Shown here: positions 41,495 through 51,012 of the stretch, piece after piece
How the letters are laid out: every line of letters starts with the position of its first letter
How positions within the stretch are numbered: the stretch's first letter is position 1
NCBI GenBank assembly: GCA_947500005.1
Contig: CANMQJ010000015.1
Location: 62,001-126,000 of the forward strand
Source: an uncultured Paracoccaceae bacterium
GTDB lineage: Bacteria; Pseudomonadota; Alphaproteobacteria; Rhodobacterales; Rhodobacteraceae
Direction: 5' to 3'
Length of the DNA: 64,000 bases
Made by a program: the position numbers and the translations under genes
Notes under the pieces: model-generated
What the model was told of the DNA's origin: nothing
The model's database searches: none
Seen by the model: the letters and a program-made list of their open reading frames with translations, nothing else

Positions 41495-41731
41495 ATGACA
41501 ACGGCCAGTGAGTACGCGGGTCAGGCCGCACTATCGATCTGCGAGGCGCTCCTGCTTGCCTTGAACGATCGCGGACTGCTTCCGGAGCACGAGATCGTGG
41601 GGATTCTTCGCGACGCCGCGGCGACGCATGAGAACGCCTTGGGCACCGAACTCGAAACGGAAACGCACCGCGCCGTTGCAGATCTGATCAACGCGATCAT
41701 CGCTGGCGGCAACTCTGTTCGGCGCTTGTGA
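41495..41731 (+). CDS. Small conserved hypothetical protein (78 aa)
   Basis: 78 residues from the ATG at 41495 with GGGGAGGA upstream. It starts MTTASEYAGQAALSICEALL and continues 'LLPEHEIVGILRDAAATHEN', an all-helical pattern common in alphaproteobacterial proteins of unknown function. It is divergent from the Crp/Fnr gene, so the two may share a control region of about 150 bp. Confidence 0.65.
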   Translation: MTTASEYAGQAALSICEALLLALNDRGLLPEHEIVGILRDAAATHENALGTELETETHRAVADLINAIIAGGNSVRRL

Positions 41732-42174
41732 TGTCACGCATCGGAGATGTGCAGGAGCATTGAAGGTTGATAGTTGATAGGACGCAGAAAGGAATTGTCA
41801 GGGCGCCATTATGGGACCCCTTGCTTGGAAACTTCAATGCTGCCCGGAAGCAGTCCGCGCCTTCTCCGCGATGCCCGAGCTTTTTTGGACCCCGAGAAAA
41901 AGCTGAGCAACGCCCGCGCATCGATGGAGTCACCGACCGGCCCGGCGGAGACAAACTGGTGGAGCAGCCGTCCCTGACTGTCTCAGATGGTGTGCGGTCT
42001 GGTGTTCATTCCTCTCGCAAGCCGTGAATACACCCCGGTTGCCTGATCAATCGGCCATGTCCCATATACTCATGCCTGATCAATCGGCCATGGCCCATAT
42101 ACTCATTGATAAGTTCGAATATATGACGTAGCGATAAATTGTCGCGCCCAACGTGACAGTTCGGGAGGACAAAA
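41732..42174. other. Intergenic region upstream of RTX3
   Basis: About 440 bp without a credible gene. The last 135 bp hold a 33-bp tandem repeat (42041-42106) and the RTX3 leader with GGGAGGA before the ATG. The 41750-42035 part is unassigned. Confidence 0.5.
42041..42106 (+). repeat. 33-bp tandem direct repeat (two copies)
   Basis: Two abutting 33-bp units (42041-42073 and 42074-42106), each starting GCCTGATCAATCGGCCATG and ending CATATACTCAT, differ at one base. Each has the dyad TGATCA and an AT-rich CATATACT element. The array ends 68 bp before the RTX3 ATG, so it may double a promoter or operator. Confidence 0.9.
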
Positions 42175-45100
42175 ATGACCAACATCTTTCAAATTGCGCT
42201 CGATGGAGCGCAAGCCAATGCTGGTGCCGGTACCGGCTCTGCGGCCACGGGCACGGGCTACGGGATATTCAATTCCACCACGGGTACGCTCACCTACAGC
42301 CTGACTGTAACGGGACTGGATTTCGGCACCATATTGCCCGGCTTTGACACCCGGGTCACCGCCGACACCGCCGACGATGTCACCACCGCTCATATCCACG
42401 ATGCCGCACGCGGGGCCAATGGTGGCGTCGCGTTCGCGTTTCTCGGCGACGACGATCTGACCGCCAGTCTGGACGCGGACGGGTCCTGGACCATGAGCGG
42501 TGTCTGGGAGAGTGGCGAGGGGATCGACCCCTTCGCGACCGGGTTCGGAACGACCCCGCCGGGCACGGACATGCCGCTCTACTTCAATATCCACACCACG
42601 ACCTTCAGTGGCGGCGAGATCCGCGGCCAGATCGTGTCGTCGGCGGATGACACGGCAAACACCATCACTGGCACGGCGGGCAACGACACGTTGCCGGGAT
42701 TGGACGGCGATGACACGATCGACGGACAGGCCGGCAATGACAGCCTCGAAGGAGGCACGGGAGACGACTCGCTGATCGGAGGGGATGGAAACGATAACCT
42801 TCTGGGCGACGCGGGCGACGACAGCATGGCCGGCGGGCTCGGCGACGATGTTTTCGTTGTCACGGAATCCGGCGACGTTGTCCTTGAGCAGGTCGATGAA
42901 GGGACGGATACGGTCGTCCAGTGGATAGAAACCTATATTTTGGGCGCGAACGTAGAGAACCTGTTGCTGAGAGGCGCGGTGGCGCATACCGGCACCGGAA
43001 ACGATCTGGACAATGTGATCTTCGAGTCCCGCGTGCCCGAGCAGAGCACGGTCGCGCTCAGCCTCAGCGGACTGGGGGGCAATGATTATCTCGGCGGCGG
43101 CGGTGCCGAGGACACCCTACTCGGCGGCGACGGCGATGATCGCCTGAACGGGTTGGGTGGTATCGACTCGATGGTCGGTGGACTGGGGGACGATCTCTTC
43201 ACCCTTAGCGAAGAGTCCGATATCGTTGTCGAAAACGCCGGGGAAGGCAACGACACTGTCAGCGCCGTTTTCGACGTGGACCTGCGGACATTCACGGCCG
43301 AGATCGAGAACTTCTCGTTGGCCGGGTCCGATGCGGACCTTGCCGGCATCGGGACAGAGGGTGACAATTCAGGGGTTGGAAGCCACGGCAACAACAGCTT
43401 GCAGGGTCTCGGTGGCGACGACACGTTGCGCGGTCTTGGCGGCGACGACACGTTGGATGGCGGCACCGGTGATGACGAGTTGCGCGGAGAAGATGGCGAT
43501 GACTCTCTGACCGGCGATGCCGGTGATGACACGCTCTATGGCGAGACCGGTGCGGATACATTGTCAGGCGGGCAAGGCAACGACTCGCTGCGCGGCGGAG
43601 AAGGCGTCGACACGGCCGAGTTCGATGTCGCGAGTACCGCCCTCGAGGTCGCGGCGGACGCGTTCAACCTGTTCATCACCTCGGCCGAGGGCGTGGATAC
43701 GGTTCACAACACGACCGAACAGCTACAATTTACTGACCAGACCCTGACATATGCCCAGGTGGCAGCCCTGGCGCGGGCTCCCGCCACGACGGGGGACGAT
43801 GTGCTGGAAGGCACCGCCGGGAATGACACGATAGACGCGCTGGACGGCAATGACAGCGTAACCGGGCTGGACGGCGACGACTCCCTTGTGGGCGGCAACG
43901 GGCAGGATACGCTCGACGGCGGCGGCGGTGACGACACGATCCTGGGCGGTTCGGGCGACGACTCGATCAATCCAGGCGCAGGCAATGACAGCATCGTGAC
44001 CGGCGACGGGGCCGACACGATCGTTTTGGCCGCGGGCGGCGGCAATGACACGGTAAGCGATTTCGACGTCGGCACGGATAGCGTGCAAGGCACCGGCTAT
44101 ACCGTCGGCACCGATGGCGAGGACCGGCAGCTCTCCCTGCCGGACGGCACCACGCTGACGCTGGCCGGAGTACCACGCAACTATGCGCCCGAGGGGGAAC
44201 TGCTCCTGACCGGCGAGGCCCTGCAGGGTGAGACGCTTACCGCCGACGCCTCTGGCATCACCGACCGCGACGGGATGGGAGACGGGATGCCAGGGGTTCA
44301 TTGGCTGCGTGACGGTATCGAGATCGAGGGAGCGGCGGTCACGCTCGACGGCGACGGTCGCGCCACCTACAGCCTGTCCCAGGCCGATGTGGGGGCCGAA
44401 ATCACCGCCGAACTGCGCTACACCGACGCTTATGACACGGCAGAAACCGTGCAGAGCGTCCCAAGCGCCCCTGTCGAAAACGTCAATTCCGCGCCAGTTG
44501 GCGCTGTTGCAATCATCGGGACGGTACGGGTCGGAGAGACGTTGGAGGCAGACACGACCGGTTTGTCCGACCCGGATGGCCTCGGTGCTTTCAGCTATGC
44601 CTGGTTGCGCGACGGCCAGCCCATCATGGGCGCCGAGGCAGACAACTACACGCTGGCCGAGGCCGATCTGGGCGCGGCGATATCGCTGCGCGTCAGCTAC
44701 ACCGATGGGCGCGATACCGCGGAGAGCGTGACCAGCAGCGCAACCGAGATCGTGGAACCCGGGCCGCTGCTGCTGGTGGGCACCCCGGAAAACGATGCAC
44801 TCGTGGGAGCATCCCTGAACGATACGATCACAGGTTTGGCAGGAGACGACAGGTTGATCGGTCAGGAAGGCGACGACCAGATCGACGGAGGCATCGGCGC
44901 TGACACGCTCAACGGCGGTGATGGCGACGACACTGTCATCGGCGGCCCGAGTGGCCACGAAGCAGACCAGCGTGACGTCATCTATTCCGGCGCGGGCAAC
45001 GACCGGGCCGATGGCGGTGGCGGGAATGACCTGATCTATGGCCAGGAGGGTAATGACACCCTCAACGGAGGCTTCGGTGCGGATGAACTTCAGGGACAGG

Positions 45101-45513
45101 GAGGCGACGACGTCATTACGGGCGGGGCATTGTCCGATCTCGTCTATGGGGGAGATGGCGAGGATTTCGTCAATGGCGGGTTCGGTTACGACCGGATCAA
45201 TGGCGGCGACGGGGCGGACAGGTTCTTTCACCTCGGCGTGGCCGATCACGGCTCGGACTGGGTGCAGGACTATGCCTCCGCCGAGGGCGATGTACTGGTC
45301 TTCGGCAATGCCGCTGCGTCCTCCGACCAGTTCCAGATCAACCTCAACCATACCGCGACGGCCGATGGCGAACGGTCGGGCGATGACGATGTGCAGGAGG
45401 CTTTCGTGATCTATCGCCCCACCGGCCAGATCATGTGGGCTCTGGTCGATGGCGAGGCTCAGGGCCAGATCAATCTGCAGATCGGCGGTGAGGTGTTTGA
45501 CCTGCTGGTATAA
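42175..45513 (+). CDS. RTX-type secreted protein 3: CHRD, RTX and Ig-like domains
   Basis: 1112 residues. Residues 1-155 form a CHRD domain: 'ALDGAQANAGAGTGSAATG', 'TAHIHDAARG' and 'LYFNIHTTTFSGGEIRGQI' match its hallmark blocks. RTX nonapeptides run from about 160 to 640 with longer beta linkers. Residues 660-860 hold two Ig-like modules ('ADASGITDRDGMGD...WLRDG' and 'ADTTGLSDPDGLGAFSYAWLRDG'). A last RTX block and the shared tail ('DFVNGGFGYDRINGG', 'DHGSDWVQDY') end the protein. No Sec signal. Type I secretion and Ca2+ binding follow from the family. CHRD domains occur in extracellular matrix-type proteins, so adhesion or biofilm use is plausible. Confidence 0.88.
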   Translation: MTNIFQIALDGAQANAGAGTGSAATGTGYGIFNSTTGTLTYSLTVTGLDFGTILPGFDTRVTADTADDVTTAHIHDAARGANGGVAFAFLGDDDLTASLDADGSWTMSGVWESGEGIDPFATGFGTTPPGTDMPLYFNIHTTTFSGGEIRGQIVSSADDTANTITGTAGNDTLPGLDGDDTIDGQAGNDSLEGGTGDDSLIGGDGNDNLLGDAGDDSMAGGLGDDVFVVTESGDVVLEQVDEGTDTVVQWIETYILGANVENLLLRGAVAHTGTGNDLDNVIFESRVPEQSTVALSLSGLGGNDYLGGGGAEDTLLGGDGDDRLNGLGGIDSMVGGLGDDLFTLSEESDIVVENAGEGNDTVSAVFDVDLRTFTAEIENFSLAGSDADLAGIGTEGDNSGVGSHGNNSLQGLGGDDTLRGLGGDDTLDGGTGDDELRGEDGDDSLTGDAGDDTLYGETGADTLSGGQGNDSLRGGEGVDTAEFDVASTALEVAADAFNLFITSAEGVDTVHNTTEQLQFTDQTLTYAQVAALARAPATTGDDVLEGTAGNDTIDALDGNDSVTGLDGDDSLVGGNGQDTLDGGGGDDTILGGSGDDSINPGAGNDSIVTGDGADTIVLAAGGGNDTVSDFDVGTDSVQGTGYTVGTDGEDRQLSLPDGTTLTLAGVPRNYAPEGELLLTGEALQGETLTADASGITDRDGMGDGMPGVHWLRDGIEIEGAAVTLDGDGRATYSLSQADVGAEITAELRYTDAYDTAETVQSVPSAPVENVNSAPVGAVAIIGTVRVGETLEADTTGLSDPDGLGAFSYAWLRDGQPIMGAEADNYTLAEADLGAAISLRVSYTDGRDTAESVTSSATEIVEPGPLLLVGTPENDALVGASLNDTITGLAGDDRLIGQEGDDQIDGGIGADTLNGGDGDDTVIGGPSGHEADQRDVIYSGAGNDRADGGGGNDLIYGQEGNDTLNGGFGADELQGQGGDDVITGGALSDLVYGGDGEDFVNGGFGYDRINGGDGADRFFHLGVADHGSDWVQDYASAEGDVLVFGNAAASSDQFQINLNHTATADGERSGDDDVQEAFVIYRPTGQIMWALVDGEAQGQINLQIGGEVFDLLV

Positions 45514-45826
45514 AGTGCGGTCGCCTGCTGAGTTGGATACCCGGCAGGCGGTCGAGACGCTGCAACAGGTTCCGTACATTGGACACGTGTCATCGGCTTA
45601 CTCTTAGGCGTCGAATGTCGCGCTCGTTCAGTTCTGTGGCGGTCACTAGCAGCGTGTTGTGACTTTCCGGCTCGCTCGACGCAACGACCTGTCTCAACTT
45701 GCTGGCGAAGGTATCAGCGCATCGGGCGGCCGCGACGCGCAGAGCGGTCCTCCCCCCTGCCCGCCCGGATTCTCGACAGACCGTGAAGAGCGTGTGCGTG
45801 AGTCAGGGCGGGAACGAAAAAGGTTT
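45514..45826. other. Intergenic region between RTX3 and the DUF1254 locus
   Basis: About 310 bp. It starts with a 7-bp hairpin (CGCCTGC 45522-45528, GCAGGCG 45544-45550) whose right arm opens the 31-bp repeat. A short unrecognised frame of about 45 codons ending near 45594 on the minus strand has no start or context. Nothing else is seen. Confidence 0.5.
45544..45574 (+). repeat. 31-bp 3'-flank repeat, copy 2
   Basis: It equals 27831-27861 at 30 of 31 bases and lies about 30 bp after the RTX3 stop. Its first bases form the right arm of a small hairpin there. Confidence 0.85.
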
Positions 45827-47353
45827 TCAGTCGATCTTCATCACCTTGGGCATGTTGTAAGTGCCGTTCACCAGCGGGGCATAGGGCCCGTAGTAGCGCG
45901 ACGTGAACCTGAACCCCTCTTTGGGTGCCGGAAGCCAGTTCTTGGCCTGGTCGGGATCCGTGGGTTTCTCGTTCTGGATGTAGATCACCAACTTGCCGTC
46001 CTGGGCCGCCAGATCGCCCGCCTTCAACATGAAGCTGTTGACGGTGTAGCGGTTGATCTCATTTGCGACGAAATAGCCGTTGGCGTCGTAGATCGGTATC
46101 GACCAGAACTGCGTCACCGGCGGCAGGTTGTTCATGTCGAAGGTCAGTGTGTACCTGTTGCTGCCCGAGAAGGGTGCGCCATCCGCATCGGTGAACAGGA
46201 ACGCGCCCCCGTGCGAGATGTTCTTGTCGGGCGCCGCCCAGGCCGCATCTGCAATGATCGCACGGTCCATCCAGCGGGTCTCGAACCCGCCGTCATTACG
46301 TACGACGCCCCAGCCATTCATGTTTATCATGTTGGTCTTCATCGTGTGACGCACGCTTTCGAACCCGGCCTTGAACCCGGCCTCGAGCGCCTTTCGCTGG
46401 TCGGCCGTTAATTTTGCCCAGTCAAAGGTCAGACCCTTGCCGATGTTGAACGCTTCGAGTTGCTTCAGCATGTCGGCTTCGATGATGGAGTCCTTCAGCG
46501 TCGGCATGGTCGGATCGTTCAGGATGACGCTCAGCAGCGTGAAATATTGCTCGGCAGTCTGTTTGTCGACCTGACCGAACTGATATTCCGGCAGGCCGTC
46601 GGGGATCGGGAAATCGCCCTTCACGATCTTTCTGTCGGCTTGGGCAATGCCCTTTTTGTTATTGGAGAGCCAGTCGGCCAAAGGTGTGATGGTCACCTCA
46701 TCCTGGTAACCGTTGATCGTCTCGATCTCGGCTTCTGTTCCGGTTTCGACGGCCATCCGCACCACTCCATAGGCGGTCAGGGCCGGCCATTGTACGATGT
46801 CCGTGGTCGGAAAATCGGCCGGAACGTCTCCGGTGAACCCCGGCGGCACGAGGATGTATTTCCGTGCCTTTGTACCATTGAAGGGCGATCCGACGATCAT
46901 TCGGAAAATCCCGTACTGATCCATGATCTGGACACTGAAGTAGCGGTCCGTGATCTCGGGCACTTCGATGACAACGGGTCCTGCTCGCAGATCAAGAAAG
47001 CCTGCACCGTAAAGCGTCGTCGCGTTCGGCGTAACCACCGGATAATCTGGAGTGATCTGCTTGCGCACCCAGGAAAACTGATTCAAGCCTGCATAGACGA
47101 TGTTCTCCTTGGCGTCATTCTGGGTGTAGGTCCAGCGCTGGCCGTAGTAGATCGCCTGTTGCAGCCCGTAGGTATAGGCCCGCTCGGCAATCGCCTCGGG
47201 CGACGGCGGGGGGCTCGCTTGCTGGGCCTGTGCGCCGAATGCTGCGCCGCCCAAGGCAAGGGCAGTCACAAGGCCGGTGAGCCGTTTACGAAGATCCGCA
47301 AGGGGCCCGCCGGGGCGGGCTGCCGCACTCGTTTCGTCAGAGAATCTGTCCAT
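45827..47353 (-). CDS. Exported DUF1254/DUF1214 protein
   Basis: 508 residues with a signal peptide ('LVTALALGGAAFGAQAQQ', about residues 29-46). The DUF1254 part spans about 60-200 ('VVTPNATTLYGAGFLDLRAGPVVIEVPEI') and the C-terminal DUF1214 part about 380-500 ('FWSIPIYDANGYFVANEINRYTV'). The family is periplasmic and of unknown biochemical role. It is the last gene of a minus-strand set with an outer-membrane protein and three more members. It is more diverged from the 499-residue pair than those are from each other. Confidence 0.87.
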   Translation of the reverse strand: MDRFSDETSAAARPGGPLADLRKRLTGLVTALALGGAAFGAQAQQASPPPSPEAIAERAYTYGLQQAIYYGQRWTYTQNDAKENIVYAGLNQFSWVRKQITPDYPVVTPNATTLYGAGFLDLRAGPVVIEVPEITDRYFSVQIMDQYGIFRMIVGSPFNGTKARKYILVPPGFTGDVPADFPTTDIVQWPALTAYGVVRMAVETGTEAEIETINGYQDEVTITPLADWLSNNKKGIAQADRKIVKGDFPIPDGLPEYQFGQVDKQTAEQYFTLLSVILNDPTMPTLKDSIIEADMLKQLEAFNIGKGLTFDWAKLTADQRKALEAGFKAGFESVRHTMKTNMINMNGWGVVRNDGGFETRWMDRAIIADAAWAAPDKNISHGGAFLFTDADGAPFSGSNRYTLTFDMNNLPPVTQFWSIPIYDANGYFVANEINRYTVNSFMLKAGDLAAQDGKLVIYIQNEKPTDPDQAKNWLPAPKEGFRFTSRYYGPYAPLVNGTYNMPKVMKID

Positions 47354-47419
47354 GGGTCTCGCCTTTCTGGTGCGTAGGATACTGGCCGAAGGCCAGGGAG
47401 CCGTGCTGGTCTGAAGAGT

Positions 47420-48244
47420 TCACTTGGGGAAAAGGAATGTCATCTGCGCGCGCAAACCCCAGCCCTCCGGCCCGCCGGTGGGCGCCTCGGCCCAGTAGCG
47501 CGCGCCAAGACCGAACTGCACCGGCTGCGCGCCCAGCTTCACGACCTGCGAGACCACGAAGTTGATGGGAACGGACCATTCCTCGGTCTCCCAGTTGTAG
47601 GTGCTTTCGGTATTGAGCGTGAATGACGTTGCCTTGGGCGTCGTATATGACACGAAAGGCTGAAGGAACGTCGCCGACAGCTTGCCGAACCTGTCCTCGC
47701 CGCTGATCGACCAGACATGGTTGGCAAGCCCTCCGACGGTCCACGGCCCGGTTTGCTTCAATGCGACGCCGGTAATCCCCGCAGCCCATTGGTCGGGCGA
47801 CACGTTGTCCGTGGCGGTGGGCAGCTGGAACACAGGCCCGACGCCCCAGATCAACCCGCCGGCGGTCGGATCCTTCGGCGAAAAGAAAAAGCTCTGCGTG
47901 ATATTGCCGAACCCGGTCTGGGAGCCGGAGCCGGGCGCAAGATTGTCCTGGTCGACAAGCGGGATGATCGTGCGCGAGATAAGGTTCCAGGACGGGCTTA
48001 TAGAGATCGGGATCACCGGCTGGATGTTGAGCGTGCTCTGCGATCCCCCGCCCCCGTAGCCGTTGTTATAGTTGTACTGCAAGGGAACGCTGATCAGGGA
48101 CGAGATCGGGTTCGACAGCTGCTTGGCAAGCGCCGCGCCGTCGGAATTTCCCGCAGGTGCATCGGAGCCCTGCGCCGCAGAGACTGTCGGCAGTGCGAGC
48201 ATCGCCAGAAGAAGCGCGGCTGATCGGGGGAACGAATAATCCAC
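47420..48244 (-). CDS. Putative outer-membrane beta-barrel protein
   Basis: 274 residues: signal peptide (about 1-24, 'LLLAMLALPTVSAAQG'), then alternating aromatic/polar strands typical of a barrel ('SWNLISRTIIPLVDQ', 'GFGNITQSFFFSP', 'LIWGVGPVFQLPT'), ending in a terminal Phe-x-x as 'QMTFLFPK'. It resembles the 'MetA-pathway/transporter' barrel family often beside DUF1254 genes. It may form the outer-membrane pore for the substrate or product of the DUF1254 proteins. Confidence 0.75.
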   Translation of the reverse strand: MDYSFPRSAALLLAMLALPTVSAAQGSDAPAGNSDGAALAKQLSNPISSLISVPLQYNYNNGYGGGGSQSTLNIQPVIPISISPSWNLISRTIIPLVDQDNLAPGSGSQTGFGNITQSFFFSPKDPTAGGLIWGVGPVFQLPTATDNVSPDQWAAGITGVALKQTGPWTVGGLANHVWSISGEDRFGKLSATFLQPFVSYTTPKATSFTLNTESTYNWETEEWSVPINFVVSQVVKLGAQPVQFGLGARYWAEAPTGGPEGWGLRAQMTFLFPK

Positions 48245-48315
48245 TATCGGACCTTCCTTTGGTCAAGGTTTCGGAAGAATTCACGGTTGAGCCGCTGGCA
48301 TGATCCCCGCGCAGA

Positions 48316-49815
48316 TCATTGCACCAGTTCGATCTCACCCGGGCGCCAACTCTTGTCGACCCAGGGCTCAAGCGGGCCGTACATGCGCAGGATGGTGAAC
48401 CAGCTCTTGCCCGGTACGGTCTGAAGCCAGTTGCCCTTTTTGCCCTCCGGTGCCTCGGGCGCGAAATACACGTCATACGAGCCGTCGGCATTCTTTTGGA
48501 GACCGTCGCTCTGACTGCCCACGGTCGGGAATTTCTGCCCGGTCCGGAGCAAGGACCGCGTTTGCGTGTCGTAGAGCGTGACCGCCCAGAAATTGTTGAC
48601 CGGGACATCTGGTGGAAGGCGCAGTTTATACGTCTTCGAGCCGTCCAGCGGGTTCTTGTCGGCATCGAGATAGGCCAAGGCATAGTCGGACCCCTGGCCT
48701 ACCGTCGTGGCCGCCATCGCCTGGGTCACGCCGGTCGCGTTGAAGTAGAATAACACACGGGCGTCCAGGTTCATCGCACCGTTTTCTTCGAACGTGGTGT
48801 TCTTGTTTGCATAGGCCGTGGTCCAGGCGCTGTCCGTGCCGGGATAGATGAACACTCCGTCGATGCGCGGCTGGTAAGTGATCGCGCGCGCCGTCGCATT
48901 CCCGATGGTCGCCGCTTCGCCAAGCAGGCGTTTCATGCGCGCGTCGGGTTCGAACGGCTGGCCCTTCACGATGCCGATCGCGGCCAGAAGCCCCCGCGCC
49001 TCCGGTCCGATCGCATCGATCGGCTCCTCCTGGACGACCTGGTCGAGCCCCTCGAAAAAGCTGAAATCATTCGGCGCGATCGTATTGTAGCTCTTGCCGG
49101 AGAAATCCACGAACTCCGTGTCAGGCGGATTCCCGGCCTGGGCCAGCGAATAGACCTTGAGGTTGGACTTGATGTTCTCAACCGCAGGCGCCAGTCCCTT
49201 GGCGATGGAGCCGCGCAGGAACAGAAGGTTGCTGTAGGTGCCGGTTCTGATGACGAAATACCCGTCCGGCACCGCCCCCTGGTAGCTGGGCGGCAGCATC
49301 AGGTACTTGCCACCCTTTCCCTTGTCCGGACCGATCGCGCCAAGGTTCTCGACGAACCGGAACCAGGCGTCATCCACAAACCCCAGCATTCCGGGCGGCA
49401 ATTCGATGACCAGCGGGCCATCCTTCTTCAGGTCAAGGTAGCCGAGAGCGTAGAGCGTGGACGTGTTCCCGGTCAGGTATAGCGACTCGGGCTGCAGCAG
49501 TTGCTCGGTGATGGTGATCCTGTTCGACGCGTCCGCACCGATGCCGGCATTGCCCGTCCGCATGGCGTGGAGCGAGGCCGCGCCCTGATTGCCCATGTAA
49601 ACCGCCAGGCCGCGCGCCAGATCGAGATTGTCATAGAGTTTTTCGACGGTGTCGCCGACCGGCACCCCGTCGAAAAACTCCAGCGTGCCGATCGGCGTCT
49701 CGACCTTGTCGGGGATGGAGATGGCCTCCAATTCGGCCTTGCTGACCTCGGCCAAAACCGGAAACCCGGCGAAACACGCCAAGACCGTTGAAGAAAGAAG
49801 TATCTGCTTGATCAT
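48316..49815 (-). CDS. Exported DUF1254/DUF1214 protein (paralogue A)
   Basis: 499 residues with a signal peptide ending 'AGFPVLAEV' near residue 22. DUF1254 hallmark 'NTSTLYALGYLDLKKDGPLVIELPPGMLG', DUF1214 hallmark 'NNFWAVTLYDTQTRSLLRTGQKFP'. It has the same length as paralogue B at 51013-52512 and shares long blocks such as 'AISIPDKVETPIGTLEFFDG' and 'PGKSWFTILRMYGPLEPW', so the two arose by duplication. Biochemical role unknown. Confidence 0.88.
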   Translation of the reverse strand: MIKQILLSSTVLACFAGFPVLAEVSKAELEAISIPDKVETPIGTLEFFDGVPVGDTVEKLYDNLDLARGLAVYMGNQGAASLHAMRTGNAGIGADASNRITITEQLLQPESLYLTGNTSTLYALGYLDLKKDGPLVIELPPGMLGFVDDAWFRFVENLGAIGPDKGKGGKYLMLPPSYQGAVPDGYFVIRTGTYSNLLFLRGSIAKGLAPAVENIKSNLKVYSLAQAGNPPDTEFVDFSGKSYNTIAPNDFSFFEGLDQVVQEEPIDAIGPEARGLLAAIGIVKGQPFEPDARMKRLLGEAATIGNATARAITYQPRIDGVFIYPGTDSAWTTAYANKNTTFEENGAMNLDARVLFYFNATGVTQAMAATTVGQGSDYALAYLDADKNPLDGSKTYKLRLPPDVPVNNFWAVTLYDTQTRSLLRTGQKFPTVGSQSDGLQKNADGSYDVYFAPEAPEGKKGNWLQTVPGKSWFTILRMYGPLEPWVDKSWRPGEIELVQ

Positions 49816-49931
49816 GTCATTGCCTCTTCGGCGTGAGTGTGAAGATCAGGGGCGCCCCGCGGGTGCTTTCTTAGGATGTCTGGCGCTCCGTCCGCTTTGA
49901 CGACTTCCGTGGTCAGCGGAGAACTGCGCGT

Positions 49932-50954
49932 CTACTGCGCACGCGGCACGGGCGGCCCGGGGAAAGTCCAGGTCCCGTTCTGGATCGATTTTTCCGGTTC
50001 GTACATGCGAACCGCGTAGTTCCAGCCATCCATGATGGGCAGGCAGTTCTCAACCCCATCGCCGCAACCGCCGAAACGAATGGTGTAGGACTCGTCATCG
50101 TTCGGTTTCGCAGTCAGGTTGTTCAGGCTGTAAGCCTTGAGATCGTTTTCCTGAAAATAGCCCTTTGCGTTATAGAGGCTGATCGACCAGAAGCCCTTGA
50201 CCGGCACATCCTTGACGGTCAGTTCGTATTCTCCGACAGGAAGATTTGGCTGCACGTTGACATATACTGCGTCCTTGTCCGGCAGACCGCCCCACGCCGA
50301 GGCGGTGCCGATCATGAAGTGGACCGGGTTGACCTCGTCCTTCGAGCCGAAGGTATCGATGTAGCGTGCGAGGCCCTTGGCCAGGTCGAGAATTGGCTGG
50401 AGTGTCGCCTTGTAACTCGCCGCGTCATAATCGGGCATGGCAAAGGCCGTATCGGATCCGGCGGATATCTCGATCTTGTCCTGCAGCGCGTGGGCCACGG
50501 CGAGGTCGGCCTCATCCTCTGGGTTGGCAAGGGTCCGGATGACCAGTCCGACAAAGGGGGTATCGAACTTGTCCACGGTCAGTTCGTGCGCGCCACCGCC
50601 GTAGAACACCTCATTCACATAGCCATCATTGTTTATGACCATGAGCGACATGTAACGCTTGCCGGCATCGGGCAGGTTGACGGTCGCGCCTTTGGAAATG
50701 TCGACCACGCCAAGACTGTAGAGCGTGTCGCGATTCATCCGGATGACGTTCTGCTTGTCGATCGGCGTCGTTGTACGGTTGTGGTGCAGGGTGTTGATGC
50801 CGCCGGCCAACTTGATGATGCCGTCAAACTCCATATCGGTTTGTGCACGGTCGAAGTTGTCGACATTGACGGTGATCGGGGTGGCAAGTGCCGTCACAGG
50901 CACCGACATGGCAGCCAGCGCAACCACCAGCGAAAGAGTAGACGCATATTTCAT
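49932..50954 (-). CDS. Exported short DUF1254/DUF1214 protein
   Basis: 340 residues from the ATG at 50954; upstream open frame is antisense-like and rejected. Signal peptide 'STLSLVVALAAMSVPVTALA' ends near residue 24. 'NRDTLYSLGVVDISKGATVNLPDAGKRYMSL' marks DUF1254; 'KGFWSISLYNAKGYFQENDLKAYSLNN' marks DUF1214. It lacks the long middle part of its 499-residue neighbours. The C-terminal 'CGDGVENCLPIMDGWNY' has a likely disulfide. Confidence 0.85.
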   Translation of the reverse strand: MKYASTLSLVVALAAMSVPVTALATPITVNVDNFDRAQTDMEFDGIIKLAGGINTLHHNRTTTPIDKQNVIRMNRDTLYSLGVVDISKGATVNLPDAGKRYMSLMVINNDGYVNEVFYGGGAHELTVDKFDTPFVGLVIRTLANPEDEADLAVAHALQDKIEISAGSDTAFAMPDYDAASYKATLQPILDLAKGLARYIDTFGSKDEVNPVHFMIGTASAWGGLPDKDAVYVNVQPNLPVGEYELTVKDVPVKGFWSISLYNAKGYFQENDLKAYSLNNLTAKPNDDESYTIRFGGCGDGVENCLPIMDGWNYAVRMYEPEKSIQNGTWTFPGPPVPRAQ

Positions 50955-51012
50955 TTTTTGGCGAGCCTTCCGTGGATATGAAACGTTCGGTTTGACTTGA
51001 AGTCCTTTTCGG

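Noticed and set aside
43723..45579. A 618-codon minus-strand frame opposite RTX3
   Set aside because: Antisense to Ig-like and RTX modules; no recognisable domain, no ribosome-binding site.
45591..45725. Short minus-strand frame of about 45 codons after RTX3
   Set aside because: No start codon context, no recognised relative; could be a remnant but cannot be supported.
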